NCBI GenBank assembly: GCA_963726615.1
Contig: CAVSCX010000003.1
Location: 434,001-498,000 of the forward strand
Origin: CAWDZK01 sp963726615
Lineage (GTDB): Bacteria; Actinomycetota; Actinomycetes; JACCUZ01
DNA: 64,000 nt
Direction: 5' to 3'
Part shown: positions 25,097 through 33,015 of the stretch, piece after piece
Layout of the letters: each line of letters opens with the position of its first letter
Numbering within the stretch: the stretch's first letter is position 1
Position numbers and translations under genes: made by a program
The notes under the pieces: model-generated
What the model was told of the DNA's origin: nothing
Databases searched by the model: none
What the model saw: only the letters and a program-made list of their open reading frames with translations

Positions 25097-26182
25097 GTGG
25101 CACCTGCCGAGCGCACGGACGACCCGTTGCGCACCACGCTGGCCGCTGTCGCCCCCGGCACCGCGCTGCGCGACGGGCTCGAGCGGATCCTGCGTGGCCG
25201 CACCGGCGCGCTGATCGTGCTGGGCTACGACCGCATGGTCGACACCCTGTGCACCGGCGGCTTCGTGCTCGACATCGAGTTCAGCGCGACCCGGCTGCGC
25301 GAGCTGGCGAAGATGGACGGCGCGATCGTCGTCGACCGCGAGTGCACCAAGATCCTTCGGGCCGCGGTCCAGATGGTGCCGGACCCCACCATCCCGACCG
25401 ACGAGTCCGGCACCCGCCACCGCACGGCCGACCGGGTCCACAAGCAGACCGGTCTGCCGGTCGTCTCGGTGAGCCAGTCCATGTCCATCATCGCGATCTA
25501 CGTCGGGGGCGGCCGGTACGTCCTCGAGGCCTCGACCCAGATCCTGTCCCGCGCCAACCAGGCGCTGGCGACCCTCGAGCGCTACAAGCTGCGGCTCGAC
25601 GAGGTGTCCGGCACGCTGTCGGCGCTGGAGATCGAGGACCTCGTCACGGTGCGCGACGTGTCCGCGGTCGCCCAGCGGCTGGAGATGGTTCGTCGCATCG
25701 CGGGGGAGATCGAGTCCTACGTCGTCGAGCTGGGCACCGACGGCCGGCTGCTCACCCTCCAGCTCGACGAGCTGATCGCCGGGGTGGACCCGGACCGCGA
25801 GCTGATCGCCCGCGACTACCTCCCGCCGGCCACCGGTCGTCGCGGGCGCACGGTCACCGACGTGATGACCGACCTCGACGCGCTCGACGCGCTCGAGCTT
25901 CTGGATCTGTCCGCTGTGGCGCGGGCGCTCGGCTACCACGGCGGCGAGGGCCTCGACGCCGCCGTGAGCCCCCGCGGCTACCGGCTCCTCGCGCGGGTGC
26001 CGCGTCTGCCGGGCGCTGTCGTCGACCGGCTGGTCGAGCACTTCGGCAGCCTGCAGAAGCTCCTCGCCGCGAGCATCGACGACCTGCAGACAGTCGACGG
26101 AGTCGGCGAGTCCCGGGCCCGCAGCATCCGTGAGGGCCTGTCCCGCCTGGCGGAGTCCTCGATCCTCGAGCGCTACGTCTGA
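25097..26182 (+). CDS. disA: Diadenylate cyclase DisA
   Basis: 361 residues. The N-terminal DAC domain has the DGA motif at 74-76 (AKMDGAIVVD) and the RHR motif at 107-109 (GTRHRTADR). A helical linker follows, and the C-terminal helix-hairpin-helix domain (LQTVDGVGESRARSIREG) binds branched DNA. DisA makes cyclic di-AMP and stops doing so on recombination intermediates. GTG at 25097 has GGGGAG upstream; TACACT at 25057-25062 could be its own -10 box. The last 10 bases overlap the convergent membrane protein gene. A damaged second copy of the 3' end lies 535 bases downstream. Confidence 0.96.
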   Translation: MAPAERTDDPLRTTLAAVAPGTALRDGLERILRGRTGALIVLGYDRMVDTLCTGGFVLDIEFSATRLRELAKMDGAIVVDRECTKILRAAVQMVPDPTIPTDESGTRHRTADRVHKQTGLPVVSVSQSMSIIAIYVGGGRYVLEASTQILSRANQALATLERYKLRLDEVSGTLSALEIEDLVTVRDVSAVAQRLEMVRRIAGEIESYVVELGTDGRLLTLQLDELIAGVDPDRELIARDYLPPATGRRGRTVTDVMTDLDALDALELLDLSAVARALGYHGGEGLDAAVSPRGYRLLARVPRLPGAVVDRLVEHFGSLQKLLAASIDDLQTVDGVGESRARSIREGLSRLAESSILERYV

Positions 26183-26631
26183 GCCGGGCCGGACCGCACC
26201 ACCCGCAGGAACTGCCTCGCGGCCAGCACGCCGACCATGACGAGGGTCGCCACGAGCACGCCCTGGAACATCCGCTGGCCCGATCCGAGCCTGTCGTCGG
26301 CGTACCCGCCGTCGAAGACCCCGGAGACCACGCTCAGCGTCGCCGCGGCCGCCACCAGGCCCGAGCCGGCCAGTGCGACGGACCGACGGCCGGACGCCGC
26401 CGCACCGGCGAGCAGCACCAGGGCGCCCATCATCGGGAGCGGGACCGACAGCCGGCCGTCCGGCCCCATGGCGTCGAGCAGGTCCGGGCTCAGGTCGGAC
26501 GCCACGGCGATCGTCGCGCCCACGACAGAGACGACGGCGAGTGCGGCGGCACCGACGAAAACCGTCCATGGCGACGGGGTCACCGCCGACCGGGTGAGCC
26601 CGTCGGCGACGCGGGGGGCTTCGGTGGTCAT
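26173..26631 (-). CDS. Small four-helix membrane protein
   Basis: 152 residues. Four hydrophobic segments are visible: TVFVGAAALAVVSVVGATIAV, a second near LPMMGALVLLAGAAA, a third VALAGSGLVAAAATLSVVSG, and a fourth GVLVATLVMVGVLAARQFL. The loops carry DLSPDLLDAMGPDG and a GGYADDRLGSGQRM motif. No family recognised. ATG at 26631 has AAGGAG ten bases upstream. The gene sits between disA and the decayed disA copy and overlaps the disA stop by 10 bases, tail to tail. Function unknown. Confidence 0.6.
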   Translation of the reverse strand: MTTEAPRVADGLTRSAVTPSPWTVFVGAAALAVVSVVGATIAVASDLSPDLLDAMGPDGRLSVPLPMMGALVLLAGAAASGRRSVALAGSGLVAAAATLSVVSGVFDGGYADDRLGSGQRMFQGVLVATLVMVGVLAARQFLRVVRSGPAQT

Positions 26632-26717
26632 GGCTGCTGCTCCTTGTGCTCGGCTGCGGTCCTGACCAGGGAACAACCGGCCTCTTGCGGCCGACTTGGA
26701 GCCCGATGTCGGCGGGT

Positions 26718-26797
26718 GGTCGGCGAGTCCGGGCCCGCAGCACCCGTTCGGGCCCGTCCGGCCTGCGGAGTGCTCGCTCCTCGAGCGCTAGGTCTGA
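26718..26797 (+). pseudogene. Decayed second copy of the disA 3' end (gap 26632-26864)
   Basis: Aligned by eye to disA 26101-26182, this stretch matches at 71 of 80 paired positions, with two one-base deletions. It includes the blocks GTCGGCGAGTCC, GGGCCCGCAGCA, CTCCTCGAGCGCTA (disA has ATCCTCGAGCGCTA) and the terminal GTCTGA with the stop codon kept in place. Weaker similarity seems to extend upstream to about 26690. It would encode the end of the helix-hairpin-helix domain but the deletions break the frame. The remaining gap bases hold the ribosome-binding site of the DUF5808 gene and nothing else I can name. Confidence 0.75.
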
Positions 26798-26864
26798 CAG
26801 CGTCGGCGGCCGCAGTACGGTGAAGGTGCGCGGACGCGTGACAGCCCCTGTCGAGGAGGTCCGG

Positions 26865-27134
26865 ATGCGACGCCGATCTCGACCGTTCCGCCGGCTGGTC
26901 CTGCTGGCCACGGCGGTCCTGCTGGTGACCGCCGTGGTGCGCGAGCTGCGGACGCCGCCCGAGCGGAGGACCTGGCAGGGCAGCATCGGGCCGATCCCCT
27001 ACGACCTGCGCCCGCCGACGCCCAGCCGTCTGCGCGCGGCCTACTGGAACCGCGACGACCCGCGGCTGTTCCCGCCTCGTCCTGCCGGGGTCGGCTGGGC
27101 GATCAATATTGCCCGCCTGGTGCCGCGCCGATAG
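26865..27134 (+). CDS. DUF5808 small membrane-anchored protein
   Basis: 89 residues. ATG at 26865 has GAGGAGG five bases upstream. A basic start (MRRRSRPFRR) and one membrane segment (LVLLATAVLLVTAVV) are followed by a conserved cytoplasmic or external domain: GPIPYDLRPPTPSRLRAAYW, then NRDDPRLFPPRPAGVGWAIN. The pattern IPYDxRPPTxxRLRxxxWNxDDPRLF and the closing GVGWxxN are the DUF5808 hallmark. Function is unknown. It stands between the disA remnant and the convergent cheW gene, 12 bp from the latter's stop. Confidence 0.75.
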   Translation: MRRRSRPFRRLVLLATAVLLVTAVVRELRTPPERRTWQGSIGPIPYDLRPPTPSRLRAAYWNRDDPRLFPPRPAGVGWAINIARLVPRR

Positions 27135-27146
27135 CCCTCGAGCGCC

Positions 27147-27560
27147 TCAGACGGTGGCGAGTCCCGCGAGGGCGCCGAGCGACACGACCAGGACCGGCCG
27201 GCCGGCCGGGTCGTGACGGACCTCCAGGACGTACGCCGGCAGCCCGGCCGACCCCGGCGCGCCCGCCGCCGGCGGGGTCAGGTCGTCAGGGCCTACGACG
27301 GCGAGGACCTTGTCGACCGCGAGGCCGAGCAGACCGCCGGTGGTGCTCAGGACGAGCACGTCGCCGCCGCCGTCCGGGTCGACGGCGGTGCGCAGGTCGA
27401 CGACGGGCACCGGCGTGCCGCGCAGCTCCAGCAGCCCGCTGACGGGCGCACGCGTCCCGGCAAGCTCCGAGATCCCGGTGGCACGGACCACCTCCAGCAC
27501 GCCGTCCAGGGCTCCGGCGAGCTCCCGACCGGCCATCACGAAGGTCACCCAGCCGGTCAT
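27147..27560 (-). CDS. cheW: CheW-like chemotaxis adaptor
   Basis: 137 residues, the length of a single CheW domain. Features include the start WVTFVMAGRELAGALDGVLEVV, the LLELRGTPVPVVDLR block and a LGLAVDKVLAVVGPDDL stretch, all typical of CheW (the hydrophobic core that binds CheA and receptors). Its ATG overlaps the cheR stop by four bases (ATGA). No CheA or receptor gene is in the window, so the partner must be encoded elsewhere. Third gene of the unit cheB-cheR-cheW. Confidence 0.88.
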   Translation of the reverse strand: MTGWVTFVMAGRELAGALDGVLEVVRATGISELAGTRAPVSGLLELRGTPVPVVDLRTAVDPDGGGDVLVLSTTGGLLGLAVDKVLAVVGPDDLTPPAAGAPGSAGLPAYVLEVRHDPAGRPVLVVSLGALAGLATV

Positions 27561-28972
27561 GACCCGCCCCCGGCGGCGACCGGGGTGCCGTCCCGCGCGA
27601 TGTCGGCGGAGCGCTCCCCGAGCCGGACACACAGGTCGACGAGCTCGGCGAGCTCCCGCCCGCCGAACAGGTCGGCCAGCGTCTCGGCATCCAGCCGGTC
27701 CAGCGCCCGCGAGGCGGCACGGTAGGCCGCAGCAGCAGCCGCGTGCTGGCCGAGCCGGGCGAGCGCCCCGGCCAACAGGAAGTGCGCGTCACCACGCCCG
27801 GGAGCGAGGTAGACGGCCTTGCGCAGCCGGTCGACGGCCGGCTCGTCGTCGCCCAGCGCGGTGTGCGCCCGCCCCAGCACGACGTACCCGCCCACCTGCA
27901 GCGGGTCGGCCCGCAGCCCGGCCTCGGCGGCGGTCACCGCGCCCGGGTAGTCGCCGCCGGCGAGCAGCCGTTGCGCGGTCCCTAGCAACGCCGCAGCCGT
28001 CCGGTCCGGCTCGGCGCGGACCGCGGGGACCGGGCGCTGAGCCGGCGCGGGGACCGGTGCCCGCCGCGGCGACAGGACCCGGCGGCGCTTCGCCGTCGTA
28101 CGCCGGTCGTCGTCCGCGCGGCGGTAGACGAACGCCTCTCCCACCGGCACCAGGTCGAAGCCGTCGCTGACCTGCCACAGCGTCTCGGAGTGGCCCAGCA
28201 GCAGGTAGCCACCCTCGGCGAGCACCGTCCGGAACGCCTCCACGAGCGAGCGGGTCGTCGGCCGGTCGAAGTAGATCGTGACGTTGCGGCAGACCACGAG
28301 GTCCACCTCTCCGGGCGCGAACGGCGCGGGGTCGGTGACCAGGTTGTGCAGCCGGAGGTCCACCAGACGCCGCACCGGGTCGGCGACGGTGAGGGCGCCG
28401 CCGGGCTGCGGGTCGAACCAGGTGGCGCGGGCGTCCGGTGGTGTGACCGCCAGGGTGCGCCCGGCGTACGTCGCCCGGCGCGCGACCTGGAGCGCCCGGG
28501 CGGACACGTCGGTCCCGACGATCCGCACCCCGCCGCCGGCCGCGGCGGCGGGTGCGAGGTCGAGCAGCTGCATGGCGAGCGTGTAGGGCTCCTCGCCGGT
28601 GGAGCACCCGGCGCTCCACACCGTGAGCGGTCGGCGCCGCTCCGCCGCGCGGCTCAGCAGGTCCGGCAGGATGTCGTGGCGAAGGGCCTCCACCTGCGGC
28701 GCGTTGCGGAAGAAGTGCGTCTCGTGCACGGTCACCGCGTCGAGCAGCAGCTGTCGCTCGCCCGTGCCGTCCGGCGAGGCGACAAGGGCGAGGTAGGACG
28801 CGACGCCGGCCACGCCCGCGGCGGTCAGCCGCTCGTCGACCACGGCGGCCAGCGACCCGCGGCGGCTCCGGTCGAACGCCAGGCCGGCCGTCTCGAGCAG
28901 GTAGGCGCTCATCGCCTGGAAGTCGGCGTCGGACAGCGCCGCCGGCGCGGGGCGCCGCCCCGGCCGGGTCAC
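27557..28972 (-). CDS. cheR: CheR methyltransferase with C-terminal TPR region
   Basis: 471 residues. An N-terminal CheR_N helix bundle (about 10-75) precedes the SAM-binding domain: TVHETHFFRN, VWSAGCSTGEEPYTLAM, a VGTDVSARALQVARRA stretch and VDLVVCRNVTIYFD, which is the classic CheR set. After a Pro/Arg-rich linker the C-terminal 170 residues form about three TPR-like repeats (GDYPGAVTAAEAGLRADPLQ, ALGDDEPAVDRLRKAVYLAP, RLGQHAAAAAAYRAAS). It methylates receptor glutamates. TPR-bearing CheR proteins occur in non-flagellar or alternative chemosensory systems. GTG start overlaps the cheB stop. Confidence 0.9.
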   Translation of the reverse strand: MTRPGRRPAPAALSDADFQAMSAYLLETAGLAFDRSRRGSLAAVVDERLTAAGVAGVASYLALVASPDGTGERQLLLDAVTVHETHFFRNAPQVEALRHDILPDLLSRAAERRRPLTVWSAGCSTGEEPYTLAMQLLDLAPAAAAGGGVRIVGTDVSARALQVARRATYAGRTLAVTPPDARATWFDPQPGGALTVADPVRRLVDLRLHNLVTDPAPFAPGEVDLVVCRNVTIYFDRPTTRSLVEAFRTVLAEGGYLLLGHSETLWQVSDGFDLVPVGEAFVYRRADDDRRTTAKRRRVLSPRRAPVPAPAQRPVPAVRAEPDRTAAALLGTAQRLLAGGDYPGAVTAAEAGLRADPLQVGGYVVLGRAHTALGDDEPAVDRLRKAVYLAPGRGDAHFLLAGALARLGQHAAAAAAYRAASRALDRLDAETLADLFGGRELAELVDLCVRLGERSADIARDGTPVAAGGGS

Positions 28973-30174
28973 GGCCTGCTCCCCAGCGGGGCGTCCAGAG
29001 CGTGCCGGCCGGCCTCGACGGCGTCCGCAACCGCGGCCGCGATCTCGGCGAGGGGCAGCTCGTCCTGCACAGCACCCAGGGCGTGCGCGGCAGCCGGCAT
29101 GCCGTAGACGACGCAGGTCGGCTCGTCCTGCGCGATCGTGAGCCCGCCTGCGTCCCGGATCGCCCGCAGCCCCGCGGCGCCGTCGCGACCCATGCCGGTC
29201 AGCAGGATCCCGAGCGTCTGCGACCCGCACACGGCGGCAGCACTGGTGAAGGCCGCGTCGACGCCGGGCACGTGGAACTGCCCGGCGGGCGGGGTCCGCA
29301 GCTCGACCCGCAGACCTGGTCGCACCACGGTGTTGAGGCCGGTCGGCGCGACGTGCACCACGCCGGTCTGCAGCCGGTGGCCGTGCTGGGCCATGACGAC
29401 GGGCAGCGGGGAGAGCCCGTCGAGCCAGGTCGCCAGGCTCTCGACGAACCCGTCTGCCATGTGCTGGACCACCAGGACCGGGACGTCGAGGTCGGAAGGC
29501 AGGCCGCACAGCAGGGTGGCGAGCGCGGGCGGGCCGCCGGTCGAGGCGCCGATGACCACGGCCCGGACGTGCCGCGCGCGGCCGTTCGTGGCCGGCCGTT
29601 GCGACGGCCGCGGCGTCGGGGGTCGGGCCGTCGAGCGTGCGGTCCGGGCCGCCGGGGGCGCGACCCGCTCGGCCGGGTCCGGTGGCCGCGGGGCGGCCTC
29701 GCGCCGCCCGGTGATCCCGTGGGCGCGCAGCCGGCTCCGCGGGTGGGTGATGACCCGGACCCGGCTGGCGACACGCAGGTGACGGACCAGCGCCGCGGCG
29801 TACGCCGGTGAGCCGGGCTCCGCGTCGAGCGCGCCGACGACGTCGACGGCGCCGGCCGCGAGCACCGCGTCGGGATGCGCGGCGAGCGGGCCGCAGACGA
29901 CGACCGGTGTCGGCCGGGTGCCCATGATCCGTTCGATGGCCTCGACCCCGCCGTCGGCGGGCGCGAGGTCGACGAGAACGGCGCCGGGCTGGTGCGCCAC
30001 GACCGCGGCCTCCGCGGCCACGGCGGTCGTCGCCTCGGCGGCCACCTGGACTCCGGGTGCGGTCAGCAGTCGGCGCAGCTCGGCGGCCCGGTCCGGCGTG
30101 GCGGCCACCACGACGAGGACGAGAGCGGGCGCGGCGTCACGGCCCGCGGGGCCGACCCGGTCCCGGCCGCTCAC
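28969..30174 (-). CDS. cheB: CheB methylesterase with degenerate receiver
   Basis: 401 residues. The C-terminal catalytic domain (about 210-400) has the Ser of VIGASTGGPPAL, the His of VVQHMADGF and the Asp of TGMGRDGAAGL. The N-terminal receiver-like domain keeps the phospho-acceptor-type Asp in AVLVDLAPADGG, but the usual acidic pair after strand 1 is replaced (VVVAATPDRAAEL), so phosphorylation control is doubtful. A 60-residue Arg/Pro-rich linker joins the domains. GTG at 30174 is used; GTG at 30195 is an alternative. It removes methyl groups from receptors, opposing CheR. Confidence 0.88.
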   Translation of the reverse strand: MSGRDRVGPAGRDAAPALVLVVVAATPDRAAELRRLLTAPGVQVAAEATTAVAAEAAVVAHQPGAVLVDLAPADGGVEAIERIMGTRPTPVVVCGPLAAHPDAVLAAGAVDVVGALDAEPGSPAYAAALVRHLRVASRVRVITHPRSRLRAHGITGRREAAPRPPDPAERVAPPAARTARSTARPPTPRPSQRPATNGRARHVRAVVIGASTGGPPALATLLCGLPSDLDVPVLVVQHMADGFVESLATWLDGLSPLPVVMAQHGHRLQTGVVHVAPTGLNTVVRPGLRVELRTPPAGQFHVPGVDAAFTSAAAVCGSQTLGILLTGMGRDGAAGLRAIRDAGGLTIAQDEPTCVVYGMPAAAHALGAVQDELPLAEIAAAVADAVEAGRHALDAPLGSRP

Positions 30175-30356
30175 CGACCCACCGCCGAACGACACGGGCC
30201 ACCCATCGGCCGGACCGCCACCTCTCCGCACGCCAGCGGGGGCAGTGCGGTGCGCAGAGCCCTCGGGTTCCGATCGTCAGTCCGGGGGCCGACCTTGAGG
30301 CGGGGACCCCCGTCCCGGCCTTCTGCGCGGGCCCGGGTGCGAGGATCGCGGTCGAG

Positions 30357-31226
30357 ATGCCCGCCTCGCCCCTGCACGGCCCCGTCCTCGACTGGTTCGC
30401 GGACCATGCCCGCGACCTGCCCTGGCGGCGGCCCGCGGCGGGTCCCTGGGCGGTCCTGGTCAGCGAGGTGATGCTCCAGCAGACCCCGGTCTCGCGGGTC
30501 GAGCCGGTCTACCGCGCCTGGCTCGCCCGCTGGCCGGCCCCGGCCGACCTCGCCGCCGAGGCGCCCGGCGAGGCGGTGCGGATGTGGGGGCGGCTCGGCT
30601 ACCCGCGCCGTGCGCTGCGGCTGCACGCCTGCGCCGTCGAGGTGGTCGAGCGGCACGACGGCGAGCTGCCGGCGACGTACGACGGCCTGCGGGCGCTGCC
30701 CGGCGTCGGGGAGTACACCGCGGCCGCGGTGATGTCCTTCGCCCACGGCGACCGGCACGCGGTCCTCGACACCAACGTGCGCCGGGTGCTGGCCCGGGCG
30801 GTCGGCGGGGCGGCCCAGCCGGCGCCGTCGCTGACCGCCGCGGAACGCGCCCGCGCCGAGGGCGTGGTGCCCGACGAGCCGGCGCTGGCGGCGCGGTGGG
30901 CGGTGGCGGTGATGGAGCTCGGGGCGCTGGTGTGCACGGCTCGGGCACCGAGGTGCGACGGCTGTCCCGTGCGCGACGGGTGCGCGTGGCGGCTGGCGGG
31001 GTCCCCGGCGTACGACGGCCCGGTCCGGCGGGTGCAGGCCTTCGCCGGCACCGACCGGCAGGTGCGCGGACTGCTGATGGCCGTGCTGCGCGGGCGTCCC
31101 GGGCCCGCCGGGGCCGAGGAGCTGTCCGCCGTCTGGCCCGACGCCGAGCAGCGCGACCGCGCGCTGGCCGGACTGGTGACCGACGGACTCGTCGTCGCGG
31201 ACGGCGGCTCCTACCGCCTGCCCTGA
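30357..31226 (+). CDS. mutY: A/G-specific adenine glycosylase MutY
   Basis: 289 residues. EVMLQQTPVSRV is the MutY/Nth helix motif, the helix-hairpin-helix is LRALPGVGEYTAAAV, the catalytic Asp lies in AVLDTNVRRVL, and the Fe-S cluster ligands are C-x6-C-x2-C-x5-C in VCTARAPRCDGCPVRDGC. It removes adenine mispaired with 8-oxoguanine. The protein is short and lacks the NUDIX-like recognition domain of E. coli MutY, as is common in actinobacteria. Being near radA, disA and clpC is usual for actinobacteria. It diverges from cheB. Confidence 0.95.
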   Translation: MPASPLHGPVLDWFADHARDLPWRRPAAGPWAVLVSEVMLQQTPVSRVEPVYRAWLARWPAPADLAAEAPGEAVRMWGRLGYPRRALRLHACAVEVVERHDGELPATYDGLRALPGVGEYTAAAVMSFAHGDRHAVLDTNVRRVLARAVGGAAQPAPSLTAAERARAEGVVPDEPALAARWAVAVMELGALVCTARAPRCDGCPVRDGCAWRLAGSPAYDGPVRRVQAFAGTDRQVRGLLMAVLRGRPGPAGAEELSAVWPDAEQRDRALAGLVTDGLVVADGGSYRLP

Positions 31227-31284
31227 CGGCGTTGGTACCCGCCCGCCCGGAGGCGTAGGGTCCTGCTCTTGTGCCCCACCGCCG

Positions 31285-31314
31285 CGAGTTGATCACGCTT
31301 GCGTGGTCAACTCG
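31285..31314. repeat. Palindromic repeat element, copy 1
   Basis: CGAGTTGATCACG and CGTGGTCAACTCG are nearly perfect inverted arms (one mismatch) around CTT with flanking bases. The same core recurs in opposite orientation at 31352-31377. Between them a perfect 12-base palindrome GGCTTGCAAGCC sits at 31325-31336. REP-like extragenic element or regulator site; see copy 2. Confidence 0.7.
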
Positions 31315-31351
31315 GGTCAACAGCGGCTTGCAAGCCACTGTCAGGCCGAAA

Positions 31352-31377
31352 TGACCACGCTTACGTGATCAACTCGG
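31352..31377. repeat. Palindromic repeat element, copy 2, supplying a start codon
   Basis: TGACCACGCTTACG followed by TGATCAACTCGG matches the reverse complement of copy 1 at all but two positions. The GTG at 31365, the only usable start of the downstream ABC permease gene, lies inside this copy. Confidence 0.7.
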
Positions 31378-32186
31378 CCACCGGGTCGCTCCTCCGGCCG
31401 GCCGGAGCGCTGGCCGGCGCGGGCTACCGGCGCTGGGCCGCCTACCGCCAGGCGGCGGTGGCCGGCGTGTTCGTCAACACCGTCTTCGGGGTCATCAAGC
31501 TGTCGATCCTGCTCGGCGTCGCCGACTCGGCCGGCGGCACCGTGGCCGGCTACGACGCGGCCAGCCTCTCGACGTACGCCTGGGTGTCGCAGGGCCTGAT
31601 CGCCGTCGTGATGATCTTCGGGTGGACCGAGCTTGCCGACCGGGTCCGCACCGGCGACATCGCCGTCGACCTGGCCCGGCCGGTCGACCTGCAGCTGTCC
31701 TGGCTGGCGACCGACATCGGCCGGGCGGCCTGGGCGCTGCTCTCGCGCGCCACCGTGCCGATCCTGTTCGGTGCCATGTTCTTCGGGTTCCACTGGCCCG
31801 ACGACCCGACCGCGCTGGTGCTGCTGCCGCTGTCGGTGCTGCTGGCGGTGTGCGTGTCGTTCGCCTGCCGGTTCATGCTCAACCTGCTGGCGTTCTGGCT
31901 GACCGAGATCCGCGGGCTGGTGCTGCTCTACGTGCTGGTGTCCGGGCTGCTCGGCGGCCACCTGATCCCGGTCCAGCTCTTCCCGGGCTGGCTGCAGACC
32001 GTCGCGTACACCACGCCTTTCCCGGCGATGGTGCAGTCGACGATCGACCTCGTGACCGGCCAGGCGACCGGCCTCGACGCGCTCGGCAAGGTGGCGGCGC
32101 AGCTCGCCTGGGCGGTGGGCCTGCTCCTCGCCGGGCGGGTGGTGCTGGCCAGAGCGACGCGCCGGCTGGTGGTGCAGGGTGGCTGA
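31365..32186 (+). CDS. ABC-2 family permease (first subunit)
   Basis: 273 residues with six hydrophobic segments: VFVNTVFGVIKLSILLGVA, the SQGLIAVVMIFGWTELADRV block, a PILFGAMFFGF segment, the LLAVCVSFACRFMLNLL segment, GLVLLYVLVSGLLGGHLIPV, and the C-terminal AQLAWAVGLLLAGRVVL. The DRVRTGDIAVDLARPVD motif and FPGWLQTVAYTTPFPAMVQ are typical of the ABC-2 permease pairs related to the viologen/daunorubicin exporters. It pairs with the next gene product. The N-terminal residues come from the palindromic repeat, since no other start codon lies between 31365 and the first membrane segment. Stop overlaps the next start. Confidence 0.82.
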   Translation: MINSATGSLLRPAGALAGAGYRRWAAYRQAAVAGVFVNTVFGVIKLSILLGVADSAGGTVAGYDAASLSTYAWVSQGLIAVVMIFGWTELADRVRTGDIAVDLARPVDLQLSWLATDIGRAAWALLSRATVPILFGAMFFGFHWPDDPTALVLLPLSVLLAVCVSFACRFMLNLLAFWLTEIRGLVLLYVLVSGLLGGHLIPVQLFPGWLQTVAYTTPFPAMVQSTIDLVTGQATGLDALGKVAAQLAWAVGLLLAGRVVLARATRRLVVQGG

Positions 32187-33015
32187 CACCGCACTGCAGG
32201 CCCCGCCCGCCGCGCCGACGGTGACCGCGGCGTACCTCGCGATCATCAGGTCACGGGTCGCGAGCCAGGCCGCCTACCGCACCTCGTTCGCTGTCGAGCT
32301 CGTGTCCCAGGTGCTGCTCGTCCTCGTCGAGTTCGTCGAGATCTACGTCGTCTTCCACCAGGTCGACGACCTCGGCGGGTTCGGCTACGCGGAGGTCGCG
32401 GTGATGTACGGGCTGGCGGTGGCCGGCTTCGGTCTGGCGGACCTCGTCGTCGGTCATGTCGACCGGCTTCCGGCGTACCTGCGGCTGGGCACCTTCGACG
32501 CGATGCTGCTGCGGCCACTGTCCGCGCTGGGCCAGCTGGTCACCAGCGACTTCGCGATGCGCCGCCTCGGCCGCGTGCTGACCGGCTACGCGGTCCTCGG
32601 CGTCGCGTTGCACGTCGCCGACGTCGACTGGACGCCCGCCCGGGCCGGGCTGGTGCTGGTCACGCCCGTGGCGGGAGCGATCGTCTTCAGCGCTGTGTTC
32701 ATCGCGACCTCGACGATCGGCTTCTGGGTAGTGGAGGGGATGGAGTTCGCCAACGCGTTCACCTACGGCGGCAGCTATCTGGCGTCGTTCCCCTTCACCG
32801 TGTTCGGCACCGCGATCCGACGGTTCTTCACGTTCGTCGTGCCGGTCGGGTTCGTGGCCTACCTGCCGGCGCTGGCGCTGCTCGGGCGCCGCGACCCCCT
32901 GGGCCTGCCCGGTTGGCTGTCGTGGTGCTCGCTGCCGGTCTCCCTGGCCGCGATGGCTGTTGCGCTGCTGCTCTGGCGGGTCGGGCTGCGACGCTACGTC
33001 GGGACCGGCTCGTGA
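32179..33015 (+). CDS. ABC-2 family permease (second subunit)
   Basis: 278 residues with six predicted membrane segments. SFAVELVSQVLLVLVEFVEI is the first; the GFGLADLVVGHVDRLPAYL and LRLGTFDAMLLRPLSALGQL motif matches the corresponding loop of its partner. TIGFWVVEGMEFANAFTYGG and SFPFTVFGTAIRRFFTFVVP are the characteristic later segments of this family. Its GTG start lies eight bases inside the end of the first permease gene, so expression is coupled. Forms the heteromeric channel of an exporter with the ATPase encoded next; cargo unknown. Confidence 0.82.
   Translation: MADTALQAPPAAPTVTAAYLAIIRSRVASQAAYRTSFAVELVSQVLLVLVEFVEIYVVFHQVDDLGGFGYAEVAVMYGLAVAGFGLADLVVGHVDRLPAYLRLGTFDAMLLRPLSALGQLVTSDFAMRRLGRVLTGYAVLGVALHVADVDWTPARAGLVLVTPVAGAIVFSAVFIATSTIGFWVVEGMEFANAFTYGGSYLASFPFTVFGTAIRRFFTFVVPVGFVAYLPALALLGRRDPLGLPGWLSWCSLPVSLAAMAVALLLWRVGLRRYVGTGS

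Noticed and set aside
31285..31377. Repeat pair considered as attachment site of an integrated element
   Set aside because: No integrase, tRNA gene or element-like genes lie nearby; the copies are 38 bases apart and inverted.
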